A stretch of DNA of 50,169 nt, from positions 9,478-59,646 of the forward strand of contig NZ_MRCE01000043.1 in the NCBI RefSeq assembly GCF_001904725.1, given 5' to 3'. The translations under genes and the position numbers were made by a program. The notes beneath the pieces were generated by a model. It was not told the origin of the DNA and did not search any database. It saw only the letters and a list, made by a program, of their open reading frames with translations. Of this stretch, positions 1-8,818 are shown in pieces. Each line of letters opens with the position of its first letter. The first letter of the stretch is position 1. The stretch is from Phormidium ambiguum IAM M-71. GTDB lineage: Bacteria > Cyanobacteriota > Cyanobacteriia > Cyanobacteriales > Aerosakkonemataceae.

Positions 1-75
1 CTCCCCTGCTCCCCTGCTCCCCTGCTCCCCTGCTCCCCTGCTCCCCTGCTCCCCCCTGCCCCCCTGCCCCCCTGC
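1..75. repeat. C-rich octamer tandem repeat
   Basis: About six copies of the 8-base unit CTCCCCTG run from the window edge and decay into a C-rich tract near position 50. The array ends a few bases before the stop codon of the peptidoglycan-binding gene on the minus strand. It continues off the window, so its full length is unknown. It is a simple-sequence array of the kind common between cyanobacterial genes. Confidence 0.85.
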
Positions 76-80
76 CTTGA

Positions 81-611
81 TCAGCGCCACTTCAAGAGAC
101 TAGATAACCGAAAAGGTTCCTTAGCAGGAGTAGGTTGAGGGTAGCCACCGCGTAATAATGTCCAAGTAATACTATTAACGATGCCGTTATCTTTTAATTT
201 ATGTTTTAGTTGAAAGTCCTTAATCGCTAACTTAGTATTCCGATCGAAAATTCCAGTTCGGCTGACTTCATAACCATTAACTTGCAACAGTCCCTGTAAT
301 TCATAAACATCATTGCCACTGTAACCCAGTCTGAGGACACGGGCACCAGGTTGCACTGTGGACTTCAATGCCGCCCAAGTTTGTGGCCCAACTACGCCAT
401 TAATTCTTAAGCCGTGTTTTTTTTGAAAAGACCTGACAGCTGCTTCTGTCAAACTGCCAAAATCTCCATCAATAATTCTAATTGTGTAACCGTGAGCGCG
501 TAAAAGTCCTTGTAATTCTGCTACTGCTGGGTCAAAATCCCAAGGATGTAGTTCTTTTCCAGTGAACGCCGCATCACAGGCGGTATCTGTAATTTGCTGA
601 TTCATACTCAT
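81..611 (-). CDS. Peptidoglycan-binding domain protein
   Basis: A protein of about 176 residues with two tandem peptidoglycan-binding (PG_binding_1) domains. The first covers roughly residues 25-85, with LQGLL near its start and DGDFG...VRSFQ..HGL...G.VGPQTW. The second covers roughly residues 95-155 (LQGLL...GIFD..T..AIKDFQ...GIV...TW). The start at 611 is chosen because a near-perfect Shine-Dalgarno, GGAGGT at 619-624, lies 7 bases upstream of that ATG; a GTG at 620 overlaps the ribosome site and is unlikely. No signal peptide or catalytic domain is visible, so it probably only binds cell wall, or it is exported by an unseen route. The short C-terminal tail is proline-rich and then basic. 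Confidence 0.85.
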   Translation of the reverse strand: MSMNQQITDTACDAAFTGKELHPWDFDPAVAELQGLLRAHGYTIRIIDGDFGSLTEAAVRSFQKKHGLRINGVVGPQTWAALKSTVQPGARVLRLGYSGNDVYELQGLLQVNGYEVSRTGIFDRNTKLAIKDFQLKHKLKDNGIVNSITWTLLRGGYPQPTPAKEPFRLSSLLKWR

Positions 612-902
612 TGTAGTCACCTCCGCCGTAGGTTTTTACTTTATGTTTGTTTGGCAGCACAAAGCTGACAATGTAATATATTCCGTTGTATTAATAAAAT
701 TATTCTCGGAAAAAGTCTCTATCTCTGGAGAGAAGGCCGCGATTTCCTATCCCTACTCTAGTAGTTTTGTCGAGTAAATACCAGCTTTAACAATCAAAAT
801 TTTGGGAATTAAAAGAAAGGACAGTTGCATTATCTGCTACTGTCTCTATGTTGCTCTTGCTATCTACTGCTAGCATCGTCAAATAAATTTTCTAAAAAAC
901 TT

Positions 903-1394
903 TTACCAAGAATTTCTTCGCTCGTTGCGATCGTCCTCGTAGTATTCTTCATTACCACGCTCACCACCACCGTACATGACATCATCAGCGGGGTCGCCAT
1001 AAGGGTCTTCACTGGCAGGTCGCACATTCCCAAACATTCCTACATCAGCCGGGTCGCCATACGGGTCTTCGCTGGCAGGTCGCACATCACCAAACATTCC
1101 TACATCAGCCGGGTCGCCGTAGGGGTCTTCACTTGCAGGTCGCACATCACCAAACATTCCTACATCAGCCGGGTCGCCGTAGGGGTCTTCACTTGCAGGT
1201 CGCACATCACCAAACATTCCTACATCAGCCGGGTCGCCGTAGGGGTCTTCACTTGCAGGTCGCACATTACCATACATTCCCTCATCAGCCGGGTCGCCGT
1301 ATGGGTCTTGGCTAGCTGGATATACTTCTTGGTCTTCTTCATTGTTAGAACCAAAAGCGGCTTCTGCCATTTTTCTGAAAAATCCATCTACCAT
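903..1394 (-). CDS. 20-residue tandem-repeat acidic protein
   Basis: A protein of 163 residues whose centre is six tandem copies of a 20-residue unit built on PASEDPYGDPADVGMFGDVR. A short N-terminal segment (MVDGFFRKMAEAAFG) precedes the repeats and a charged Glu/Asp/Asn/Arg tail follows. The start at 1394 is supported by AGGAGA a few bases upstream; an in-frame ATG at 1427 lies before that ribosome site and is not preferred. No membrane segment or signal peptide is visible. The regular Asp/Gly/Pro/Tyr composition suggests a flexible, disordered repeat protein. I do not recognise a family and assign no function. A long reading frame on the opposite strand is a mirror of the same repeats. Confidence 0.75.
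   Translation of the reverse strand: MVDGFFRKMAEAAFGSNNEEDQEVYPASQDPYGDPADEGMYGNVRPASEDPYGDPADVGMFGDVRPASEDPYGDPADVGMFGDVRPASEDPYGDPADVGMFGDVRPASEDPYGDPADVGMFGNVRPASEDPYGDPADDVMYGGGERGNEEYYEDDRNERRNSW
961..1320. repeat. 60-bp tandem repeat inside a coding region
   Basis: Six 60-base units in register with the reading frame of the repeat protein at 903-1394. The copies at 1081-1140, 1141-1200 and 1201-1260 are identical base for base. The outer copies (961-1020, 1021-1080 and 1261-1320) carry substitutions. This is the pattern of recent expansion or homogenisation in the middle of the array. Confidence 0.95.
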
Positions 1395-1532
1395 GATTCT
1401 TCTCCTATCTGAATTTTTTAACTCCAATGACTATGTAGATGGTTAAATTTCCACATAGACTTTAAATTTGTTGTACTAATTCGCTGATGAATTCCCCTAA
1501 ATAATTAGATGCCTAAAATACTTTTCAATCAG

Positions 1533-2033
1533 CTATTGTGCCGGAACTAAGTCAGTGAGATCTCTGCCTGTAGTTCTGCCGTTGTAACCTTGAAAGTCTT
1601 GGTATTGTCGGGCTTGTTCTTCGGGTACTCGAATACCACCAGGCGGTGGTGTTACCCATTGAGCGCGACCCTCAGCATCACGATAGTATACTCGCCCATT
1701 CTTGGACAGGTAGTACCTACCTTTTGCTCCTTGTTCTTTCTTATTTTTGTGCTGATTGTATAGGTAGAAAAGGGCGGCTGCTCCAGCTAAAATTGCTACT
1801 TTTTGTCCGGTGGATAATCCTTGTTTGGCTTGGGTTGGGGTTGGTCTTGCTGGAGTAGGTCTATTAACAACGGGGTTCGTTTGTCTCCCAGCAGGTGCGT
1901 TGTTCACAGGGGGTTGATTTAATGTATCTGAGCCTGCACAAGAAGCAAATAATGGTGCTGAAAGTGTTGTTATGAGGAAAAGAGCTACAGTTTTTGTTAA
2001 CTGTTTATATTTTAGCTGGATGTTATCTACCAT
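1533..2033 (-). CDS. Putative lipoprotein, unknown function
   Basis: 166 residues. A basic N-terminus is followed by a hydrophobic stretch (about residues 14-30) ending in LFASC, which resembles a lipobox with Cys32 as the lipidated residue. A Pro/Asn/Thr/Gln-rich spacer follows (about 38-70). Then comes a second short hydrophobic segment (VAILAGAAALFYLYN, about 74-90) and a C-terminal region rich in Tyr and Arg (KNGRVYYRD, QWVTPPPGGIRVP). AGGTC lies about 10 bases before the ATG. The gene is co-oriented with the repeat protein downstream, and both proteins begin MVD. It resembles short envelope proteins of cyanobacteria, but I cannot name a family. Confidence 0.7.
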   Translation of the reverse strand: MVDNIQLKYKQLTKTVALFLITTLSAPLFASCAGSDTLNQPPVNNAPAGRQTNPVVNRPTPARPTPTQAKQGLSTGQKVAILAGAAALFYLYNQHKNKKEQGAKGRYYLSKNGRVYYRDAEGRAQWVTPPPGGIRVPEEQARQYQDFQGYNGRTTGRDLTDLVPAQ

Positions 2034-2309
2034 GATTGACCTAAGTAATTGGGGGAATAATTTTGGGCGAATAGGATATCATGAACGCGATGATTTGTTA
2101 ATTTACTATGTTGCCCATAATACCTAGTAATTTTGAGGAAATTTTGACTCGATCGATAAATGATGAAATTGTTGGACTCGGAAAAAGTTTCAACTAATTT
2201 CGCTCGATCGCTAATTATTCGCTTTGACTTTAATATTGTTGGCTAGGCGGACTCGATACCTCTAACTACAGATAGAAAAGCTACTCATTCTCCAGCATGA
2301 AGCCGCTGT

Positions 2310-3284
2310 TTACTTGATTAGACAAGCTAGGGGAAAAAGAAGATATTCTAAGAAGAACAGTTTCCAAATAAATTGATAAAAGTTGGCGATCGCAATTTTA
2401 TCGTGTAAATCTACTTGGCGACTTTGCCACCAAAGTAATCCTAATGTAAATAAGTGAGTAATGACGAGAAATTCTGTATTAACTGAAGGTAGCCACAAAG
2501 TTGCTGCCATTACCATGCCTAAGTAGCAGATAGTTAATAGCCAAAGCGAGAAGTTGAAGACGGTTTTTTGTCCTAGTTTAATTGTGAAGGTAGTAATGTT
2601 GTATTGTTTGTCGCCTTCCAAATCCGGGATGTCTTTAAAAATGGCGATCGCAATCGTAAAGACTAAAATAAATAAGGTTAATGCCCAAACTTCTGGGGAA
2701 ATTACGCGCTCGGCTTGCAGAACCCAACGAAAATGTAAAAATAGTCCTAAATTGACGATCGCTCCCCGCACTGTAAAAATACAAATTGCTGCCCAAAAAG
2801 GAAACCGCTTTAAGCGAATCGGCGGTAATGAATAAGCTGTACCAATAATTAAACTAATTGCCACCATTGCTAAAAGAAATGGCCCCATTAATCCGGCTAT
2901 TAATAAGGCTGACATTCCCGAAAATGCGATAATTAAGATTGCTTGTTTGCGAGTAAATTCTCCGGCAGCTAAGGGTAAATGTGGTTTGTTAATTTGGTCA
3001 ATTTCTACATCTTCTACTTGATTTAACCCAACTATATAAATGTTGCCAAAAATGCAAGCTATCCAAGCTGCGAATAATTGCCAAATTAGGGATAAATTAA
3101 TGTTATGATTTACGGATGCGATCGCTATTAAATACAACCCGATCGCACTGCAAGTAGTCCCAATTACAGTGTGAGGACGGGAAAATTTCCAATAAGGATA
3201 AAACCAAGGTTTTGCAGATTGATGGCTGGCAGATTCGCTCGGAGCAGTAGGAAAAGAGGAAGTTTTTTGCCAAGTTTCTTTCAT
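2310..3284 (-). CDS. hpt: Homogentisate phytyl/prenyltransferase
   Basis: 324 residues of a UbiA-superfamily integral membrane prenyltransferase. It joins a phytyl or related prenyl diphosphate to homogentisate, the committed step of tocopherol or plastoquinone-type synthesis. The two Asp-rich motifs are visible: NQVEDVEID near residue 88, with NKPHLPLAAGE just after it, and KDIPDLEGD near residue 217. Hydrophobic segments fill the remainder, consistent with about nine membrane spans. The next gene upstream on the same strand encodes a tocopherol-type methyltransferase, which supports the homogentisate prenyltransferase (VTE2/slr1736 type) reading over chlorophyll synthase or UbiA. Phytyl versus another prenyl donor cannot be decided from sequence. 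Confidence 0.88.
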   Translation of the reverse strand: MKETWQKTSSFPTAPSESASHQSAKPWFYPYWKFSRPHTVIGTTCSAIGLYLIAIASVNHNINLSLIWQLFAAWIACIFGNIYIVGLNQVEDVEIDQINKPHLPLAAGEFTRKQAILIIAFSGMSALLIAGLMGPFLLAMVAISLIIGTAYSLPPIRLKRFPFWAAICIFTVRGAIVNLGLFLHFRWVLQAERVISPEVWALTLFILVFTIAIAIFKDIPDLEGDKQYNITTFTIKLGQKTVFNFSLWLLTICYLGMVMAATLWLPSVNTEFLVITHLFTLGLLWWQSRQVDLHDKIAIANFYQFIWKLFFLEYLLFPLACLIK

Positions 3285-3421
3285 GATTTTCTCGATCGCA
3301 TTTCAGCCTTGATTTTAATCTAAATTTCAATTAAAAAATAACTTCTGACTCTGGTTTTTATTTAAGATTACTTCTGTTAAAATAAAGATTTTTAGCATAT
3401 TGTTTTTCCAGTGCGACAGAA

Positions 3422-3449
3422 GTAGAGACGCTGCGAGCAACGTCTCTAC
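3422..3449. repeat. Short palindrome between the tocopherol genes
   Basis: A perfect 9-base inverted repeat, GTAGAGACG (3422-3430) and CGTCTCTAC (3441-3449), around a 10-base loop. It lies directly after the methyltransferase stop codon on the minus strand. The type is familiar as a dispersed intergenic palindrome in cyanobacteria. It could also act as a transcription terminator or processing hairpin between the two genes. Confidence 0.8.
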
Positions 3450-3457
3450 AGAGCTAA

Positions 3458-4306
3458 TTATTTTTGCCCACAAAGCAAGCCAAATCTAATTAACCCGCTT
3501 TCATATCCGCGTTGCATTAAACCTAAAGACATTGCGCCTTGAATAGTAGACCAACCAGAGAACAGCAAGGCAATGAGTACTTCTAAATTAAAAGCTGAAT
3601 CAATCACGACATTCCAAAAAGGTGCGACAGCTTTTGACCAATCTGCGGTGCGGATATTTTGGAAAGATAGATTTTGAGCGATCGCTTCATATTCTGGCAA
3701 AGAAATCACAAAAGGTAAACAATAAACCCGATAAATTTCTGCCAAATGATGTAGTTCATCAGGGGTTAATGGTTGATTTGGTGACTTAGTGGGCCGATGA
3801 CACCAAGTAGCCATTAAAAAAGTTCCCCCTGGTTTTAATACTCGATAACATTCTCGTAAAAATTGCTCTTTATCTGCCATGTGTTCGCCACTTTCCATTG
3901 ACCAAACCAAGTCAAAAGAATTATCAGCAAAAGGCAATTGCAAAGCATCTGCGACCAAAAACTCGGTTTTTTCACTCATTCCGGCTATTTCCGCCCGTTC
4001 TTTCGCCCTAGCCGCTTGTACCGGACTTAAGGTAATACCTGTAGCTGTAGCGTTGTATTTTTGCGCCAAATATAAAGAACTTCCACCAATACCGCACCCA
4101 ACATCCAAAATTTGCTCCGCTTGTTGTATTTCCGACCATTTGAGAACTTCTTCAATCAAATCAATTTGCGCCTGACGACGTTCTTTTTTGATGTTTCCTT
4201 CAGAACCGTAGTAACCGTGGTGCATGTGTTCGCCCCACACCTTTTCCCAAAGTCCAGAGGAAGCATCGTAAAATTCCTGAATTCTTTGATTTAGAGTTGA
4301 TGGCAT
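3458..4306 (-). CDS. Gamma-tocopherol methyltransferase-like enzyme
   Basis: 282-residue SAM-dependent class I methyltransferase. Motif I is ILDVGCGIGGSS (about residues 64-75). ADALQLPFADNSFDLVWSMESGEHM follows in the post-I/II region, then RVLKPGG. The N-terminal MHHGYYG and the SGEHM segment are typical of gamma-tocopherol and related methyltransferases (VTE4/slr0089 type), which methylate the chromanol ring to give alpha-tocopherol. The gene lies upstream of hpt on the same strand with a 173-base gap, so the two may be co-transcribed. A related role such as MPBQ methylation is the main alternative. Confidence 0.82.
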   Translation of the reverse strand: MPSTLNQRIQEFYDASSGLWEKVWGEHMHHGYYGSEGNIKKERRQAQIDLIEEVLKWSEIQQAEQILDVGCGIGGSSLYLAQKYNATATGITLSPVQAARAKERAEIAGMSEKTEFLVADALQLPFADNSFDLVWSMESGEHMADKEQFLRECYRVLKPGGTFLMATWCHRPTKSPNQPLTPDELHHLAEIYRVYCLPFVISLPEYEAIAQNLSFQNIRTADWSKAVAPFWNVVIDSAFNLEVLIALLFSGWSTIQGAMSLGLMQRGYESGLIRFGLLCGQK

Positions 4307-4444
4307 AAAAGCTCTCTCTTTGTTAAGTTCTGTAACATTAAGAATTAGCCTAACAGAGGATGTTATTCAATTTCAGATTTTAGATTTTAGATCAAAGTAC
4401 TCAGAAAGCAGTAAGCTGCAAAAAGAATACTAAGTAAATACTCG

Positions 4445-5779
4445 ATGACCATATCTAGAACTATTTGTTTAGGTTTTCTCGCTGTCATTACTGTCGGAAC
4501 GCTTCTATTAATGATGCCTTTCTCTACAAGCAGTGGGAATTGGAACGATCCGATCGTGGCATTATTTACAGCTACTTCTGCGGTTTGTGTGACTGGTTTA
4601 GGAGTGGTAGATACGGGAACTTATTTTTCTTTTTGGGGACAGTTGTTTTTACTTGCCTTAGTTCAAATTGGGGGACTGGGGTATATGACAACCACAACTT
4701 TTCTCATTTTGTTGGTGGGACGTAGGTTTGATTTACGGCATAAAATGGCAATTCAACAAGCTTTGGATCGCCCTGGATTGCAAGAAGCTCCTCAAGTAAT
4801 TCGCTCAGTTATCGCTACGACGATGCTTTTTGAAATTACAGGAATTTTCCTATTAATGCCAGTATTTGTTCCTAAATACGGGCCTAGTCAAGGTTTGTGG
4901 TTGTCAATTTTTCACAGCATTAATTCTTGGAATAATGCTGGGTTTAGTTTATTTAAGGACAATTTTATTGGCTATCAATCCTCGGTTTTGTTAATTGTTG
5001 TAGTCACGGGGTTGATTTTTTTTGGGGGAATTGGTTATCAGGTTATTTTTGAGCTTTTTTTGTGGTTGCGCGATCGCATTCAAGGCAAAAAAGCTTGTGT
5101 CAGATTTTCTTTGAATTTTAAAGTTGCCCTAAGTACAACTTTAGTACTTTTAGCATTTGGTACAGTTGCTTTCTTTTTCATTGAATGGAAAAATCCCGCA
5201 ACCTTTGGTTCAATGAATTTTGGTCAGCAATTACTCAATGCTTGGTTTCAATCTGTAACGCCAAGAACGGCAGGGTTCAACACTATTGACATCGGAAAAA
5301 TGACTACAGCTGGGTTATTTTTAACCATTGCTTTGATGTTTATTGGTGCTAGTCCAGGCGGTACGGGAGGAGGAATCAAAACTACCACTATGCGGGTGCT
5401 TACTAATGCCACAAAAGCCATTTTACAAGGGAAAGAAGAAGTTATTTTGTATCAACGAGAGGTCGCAATTTCGTTAATTTTAAAAGCAATTGGCGTGCTG
5501 ATCGGTTCAGTTGCTACAGTACTTCTGGCAACAATTTTAATTTCCCTCAGCGATCCAGAATTAAACTTTATCCAAATTCTGTTTGAGGTGGTTTCTGCTT
5601 TTGCCACAGTGGGTCTTTCTACTGGAATTACTGCTCAAGTTTCAGTAGCAGCAAAAGTAATTTTAATTTTGACAATGTACATCGGTCGGGTAGGAGTATT
5701 GTTATTTATGGCAGCACTTTTAGGCGATCCGCGTCCTACTTCAGTACATTACCCAGAAGAAACTCTTTTAGTAGGATAA
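4445..5779 (+). CDS. ktrB: KtrB-type potassium transporter, membrane subunit
   Basis: 444 residues of the TrkH/KtrB superfamily, which imports K+ with Na+ dependence in cyanobacteria. Four membrane-pore-membrane repeats can be followed by their pore loops with the filter glycines: TSAVCVTGLGV, SWNNAGFSL, SVTPRTAGFNT and VSAFATVGLSTG. A GASPGGTGGGIKT loop, typical of the family, lies around residue 305. No strong Shine-Dalgarno precedes the ATG. The gene is followed 48 bases later by the cytoplasmic regulatory subunit on the same strand, so the two form an operon. Confidence 0.92.
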   Translation: MTISRTICLGFLAVITVGTLLLMMPFSTSSGNWNDPIVALFTATSAVCVTGLGVVDTGTYFSFWGQLFLLALVQIGGLGYMTTTTFLILLVGRRFDLRHKMAIQQALDRPGLQEAPQVIRSVIATTMLFEITGIFLLMPVFVPKYGPSQGLWLSIFHSINSWNNAGFSLFKDNFIGYQSSVLLIVVVTGLIFFGGIGYQVIFELFLWLRDRIQGKKACVRFSLNFKVALSTTLVLLAFGTVAFFFIEWKNPATFGSMNFGQQLLNAWFQSVTPRTAGFNTIDIGKMTTAGLFLTIALMFIGASPGGTGGGIKTTTMRVLTNATKAILQGKEEVILYQREVAISLILKAIGVLIGSVATVLLATILISLSDPELNFIQILFEVVSAFATVGLSTGITAQVSVAAKVILILTMYIGRVGVLLFMAALLGDPRPTSVHYPEETLLVG

Positions 5780-5827
5780 TTGTTATCCTAAAAAGTAATA
5801 ACTACCAATTCAAATCTACCATAAATT

Positions 5828-6526
5828 ATGAGTCTTTCATCGTTGAATTTTTTCCGCAGTTTACGTAAGGGAAATAACCAGTTTGCTGTCATTGGTTTAG
5901 GACGTTTCGGTAGAGGTGTCTGTGCTACTTTGTATAAAATGGGGTACGAAGTAATGGGAACAGATGTAGATGAAAAAAGAGTTTCTCAAGCCTTAACCGA
6001 TCAACTTCTTTCCCATGCGGTGCAACTAGATTCTACCGAAATTTCGGCATTAAAAGAATCAGGAATTTTTGAATTTGATACGGTGATAGTGGCGATCGGT
6101 AATTATCTCGAAGAAAGTATTATTACCACGCTAAATTTAAAGGAAGCTGGTGTTCCTCATGTAGTAGCAAAGGCTTCTTCTGAAGTTCATGTGAAGCTTT
6201 TAAAACGAGTTGGCGCAGATCTGGTAGTTTATCCAGAACATGAAGCTGGTTGTGAGTTAGCACGAAGTTTAACTAAACCTAACATCATTGAAAGGTTTGA
6301 ATTAGATCCAGAAAATAGTATCGTAGAATTGATTATTCCTGATGTATTTCATGGCAAAACTATTGCGGAATTACAATTACGTAATCGCTACGGTGTGAGT
6401 ATGCTAGCTGTCAGTCATGAAGGCAAGTTTGAGATTAATCCTAATCCAAATAAACGCTTAGAAAAGGGTTCGGCAATGGTAGTGATTGGTTCTAATAAAG
6501 ATATCAATCGCCTACCAATCAACTGA
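5828..6526 (+). CDS. ktrA: KtrA-type regulatory subunit (RCK domain)
   Basis: 232-residue cytoplasmic TrkA/KtrA protein. It has an N-terminal Rossmann fold with FAVIGLGRFGRGV (about residues 19-31) and the acidic TDVDE at the end of strand 2 that contacts the nucleotide ribose. A C-terminal TrkA-C domain covers roughly residues 150-230 (VVELIIPDVFHGKTIAELQLR). Such subunits form octameric rings that gate the KtrB pore by binding ATP/ADP or NAD(H) and c-di-AMP. It lies directly downstream of ktrB. Confidence 0.92.
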   Translation: MSLSSLNFFRSLRKGNNQFAVIGLGRFGRGVCATLYKMGYEVMGTDVDEKRVSQALTDQLLSHAVQLDSTEISALKESGIFEFDTVIVAIGNYLEESIITTLNLKEAGVPHVVAKASSEVHVKLLKRVGADLVVYPEHEAGCELARSLTKPNIIERFELDPENSIVELIIPDVFHGKTIAELQLRNRYGVSMLAVSHEGKFEINPNPNKRLEKGSAMVVIGSNKDINRLPIN

Positions 6527-6554
6527 AATTAGGCAACAAAAATGATGCTGGAAA

Positions 6555-7484
6555 TTATTTCTGAGCTTCAATTCTTTGCTTAATTCGATTAATTAATTCG
6601 GTAAGTTCTGCCACTTGAGAATTGTTACCTTGGTCTTCATAAATTTCTCTAGCTTCTCTCAGAGGTGATAAGGCTTCTTCTAATTTCCCTTCCTGGTACA
6701 ACAACATACCTAAGTTGTAATACGCAATGGGATCTTTCGGTTGACGACGAATGGCTTCGTTGTAAGCTGCGATCGCTTCTGCGGGTCGGTCTTGTCGAGC
6801 TAAAAGATTCCCTAAACTATTCTGCGCTGTCACTAATTTTGGATCGAGTTCTGTGACTCTTTGGTATGTTTCTATCGCTGCATCAATGTTTCCCTGTTGC
6901 TCTAAAGCTGTAGCTAAATTTAACAAAGCATTCGTGTTTCTGGGATTAAGATTAATCGCTTGTTGATAAGCCGCAATTGCATCATTGAACTGTTTTCGAT
7001 CGGATAATGCAACTCCTATATTGTAATAGGCATTAGGATTGCGAGGATTAATTTCTACAGAACGTCGATAAGCTACGATCGCATCATCGACTCTACCTTG
7101 ACGATACAAAGCTATGCCTAAATTGTAATGCGCTTCCGCTAAAGAAGGGTCTAATTGAATGGCTCTGGAATATTCTGCGATCGCTTCTGCATCTCGACCA
7201 TTTTTTAACAACACATTACCCATATAATGATAAGCCATTGCAATACTCGGATCGATTTCTACCGCTTTCTGAAACGCCAAAAAAGCAGCAGCTAAATTTC
7301 CCTCACTATAACGGCTGACTCCTTGCTGAAAATAACCAGCAGCTTCTAAATCTTGTGTATAAACACCTTGAATTAACTGTTTAGTTCTGGGCAAACTAAT
7401 CCCAGACTTAGCCTCAGCCAGAGGTGTAAAAAGCAACGTAGTAAAAACCATCATTAGATGACTATAAAAGATTTGTTTCAACAT
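6555..7484 (-). CDS. Secreted or periplasmic TPR protein
   Basis: 309 residues with a signal-peptide-like N-terminus (hydrophobic core about residues 5-22, AEA near the cleavage site). About six to seven tetratricopeptide repeats fill residues 50-300; each carries the A-Y-N-LG...G..-D-AI..Y..A...-P pattern. The repeats mediate protein-protein contacts, and no catalytic domain is seen. It converges on ktrA with only 28 bases between the stop codons and has no obvious partner nearby. Confidence 0.85.
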   Translation of the reverse strand: MLKQIFYSHLMMVFTTLLFTPLAEAKSGISLPRTKQLIQGVYTQDLEAAGYFQQGVSRYSEGNLAAAFLAFQKAVEIDPSIAMAYHYMGNVLLKNGRDAEAIAEYSRAIQLDPSLAEAHYNLGIALYRQGRVDDAIVAYRRSVEINPRNPNAYYNIGVALSDRKQFNDAIAAYQQAINLNPRNTNALLNLATALEQQGNIDAAIETYQRVTELDPKLVTAQNSLGNLLARQDRPAEAIAAYNEAIRRQPKDPIAYYNLGMLLYQEGKLEEALSPLREAREIYEDQGNNSQVAELTELINRIKQRIEAQK

Positions 7485-7594
7485 GGCGATTTATTAGAGA
7501 ATTACAATTGGATGTTGACAAGATTTGTTGATTAAGGATTACTAAACTTATACCACTAATAGAATTTCACGTTAAGGTCGATCGCAAATAATTT

Positions 7595-7661
7595 GTAGGG
7601 GTGGGTTTAGCCGATATCTTGTGCTAGGAATCGTCAAATTTTCCCCAAAAACCGCCCCTAC
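7595..7661. repeat. Miniature palindromic element, copy A
   Basis: Inverted arms: GTAGGGGTGGGTTTAGCCG at the left and an imperfect complement ending ACCGCCCCTAC at the right, with about 30 bases between. Related copies lie at 17905-17971 and 44624-44688. It fills most of the gap between the TPR gene and queA, whose starts and stops it does not touch. No open frame is present, so it is a non-autonomous repeat. Confidence 0.75.
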
Positions 7662-7684
7662 CAAATCAGGCTATAACTACTAAA

Positions 7685-8818
7685 TTAATTAATCCTGGCT
7701 TCTGGCAAAATTAACATAGCATCACCGAAAGAGTAAAAGCGGTAATTTTGTGCGATCGCCTCTTCATACAAAGACAGCAACCGCTTCCGTCCCACCAAAG
7801 CACTAACCAACATCATTAAACTAGAACGCGGTAAATGAAAATTAGTAATCAAACCCTCCACCACACGCCACTGATAACCAGGGTAAATAAACAACTCTGT
7901 TTGACCGCAAAAAGGTCGTAACTCACCATTTTGAGACGCACCTTCCAAAGAACGAACCGCTGTCGTTCCCACCGCAATCACTCTACCTCCTCTAGCCTTC
8001 GTTTCCTGAATTTTCGCCACCGTCGCCTCGGAAATTTCCACCCATTCCCCGTGCATTTGGTGCTCGGTAATTTTTTGGGCCTCCACAGGTCTAAAAGTAC
8101 CTACCCCAATATGCAAAGTGACGAAAGTTTGTTCAACTCCTTTGGCGGTTAATTTCTCTAATAACTCAGGCGTAAAGTGTAACCCCGCTGTCGGCGCAGC
8201 TACTGAACCCGGAGTCTGTGCATAAATAGTTTGATACTGTTTGGGAAGAGATTCAGAATCTTTAATATAAGGAGGTAAAGGTACATGACCAAACTCATCT
8301 AAAAGTGGAATTAAAGATTTTCCTTCGGGGATATTAAACTCTAGAATTCGCCCGCCTGTGGCTTCATCCTTAGCTAAAACTTTTGCACTTAAACGAAATT
8401 CTCCTCCATTTTCTGAAGAATTTTTGCTCTGAAAATAAATTTCAGTCCCAGGTTGTAAGCGTCTACCCGGTTTTACCAAAGCTAACCAACAATTGTTTTT
8501 TTGCTCTTGTAATAGTAAAATTTCTACAGGAGTCCCCGTATTTTTACGTCCGTAGAGTCGCGCAGGAATTACACGAGTGTTGTTCATTACCAGTAAATCC
8601 CCTGGTTTAAGCAATTCTACTAAATCCCGAAAGATTTGATGGCTGTGTTGTGTGGGGGAACTAATTACCAGTAAGCGAGAGCTATCTCTTGGCGTGACTG
8701 GGTTTTGGGCGATGCGATCGTCAGGAAGTTCATAATCATAAGCAGATAGCAACAGGTCTTCTTCACTTTTCCCAATCAAACTAGGAGACGACAGGGATGC
8801 AGATTTAGGCTGATTCAT
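7685..8818 (-). CDS. queA: tRNA ribosyltransferase-isomerase QueA
   Basis: 377 residues. QueA transfers and isomerises the ribosyl group of S-adenosylmethionine onto 7-deazaguanine in tRNA to make epoxyqueuosine at the wobble position. Family signatures are clear: YELPDDRIAQNP near the N-terminus, RDSSRLLV, MNNTRVIPARLYG, SVAAPTAGLHFT, LHIGVGTFRPV and TNFHLPRSSLMMLVSA. It is slightly longer than usual, with about 25 extra residues before the conserved YELP. It is encoded alone, with no other queuosine genes in the window. Confidence 0.95.
   Translation of the reverse strand: MNQPKSASLSSPSLIGKSEEDLLLSAYDYELPDDRIAQNPVTPRDSSRLLVISSPTQHSHQIFRDLVELLKPGDLLVMNNTRVIPARLYGRKNTGTPVEILLLQEQKNNCWLALVKPGRRLQPGTEIYFQSKNSSENGGEFRLSAKVLAKDEATGGRILEFNIPEGKSLIPLLDEFGHVPLPPYIKDSESLPKQYQTIYAQTPGSVAAPTAGLHFTPELLEKLTAKGVEQTFVTLHIGVGTFRPVEAQKITEHQMHGEWVEISEATVAKIQETKARGGRVIAVGTTAVRSLEGASQNGELRPFCGQTELFIYPGYQWRVVEGLITNFHLPRSSLMMLVSALVGRKRLLSLYEEAIAQNYRFYSFGDAMLILPEARIN

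Noticed and set aside
961-1320. Possible CRISPR array
   Set aside because: The 60-base units are contiguous without unique spacers and stay in one reading frame, so this is a protein repeat.
825-1412. A 195-residue plus-strand frame with repeats of SYISRVAVGVF type
   Set aside because: It is the antisense reading of the 60-bp repeats of the minus-strand gene, whose start has a proper ribosome site. Repeated DNA yields open frames on both strands.
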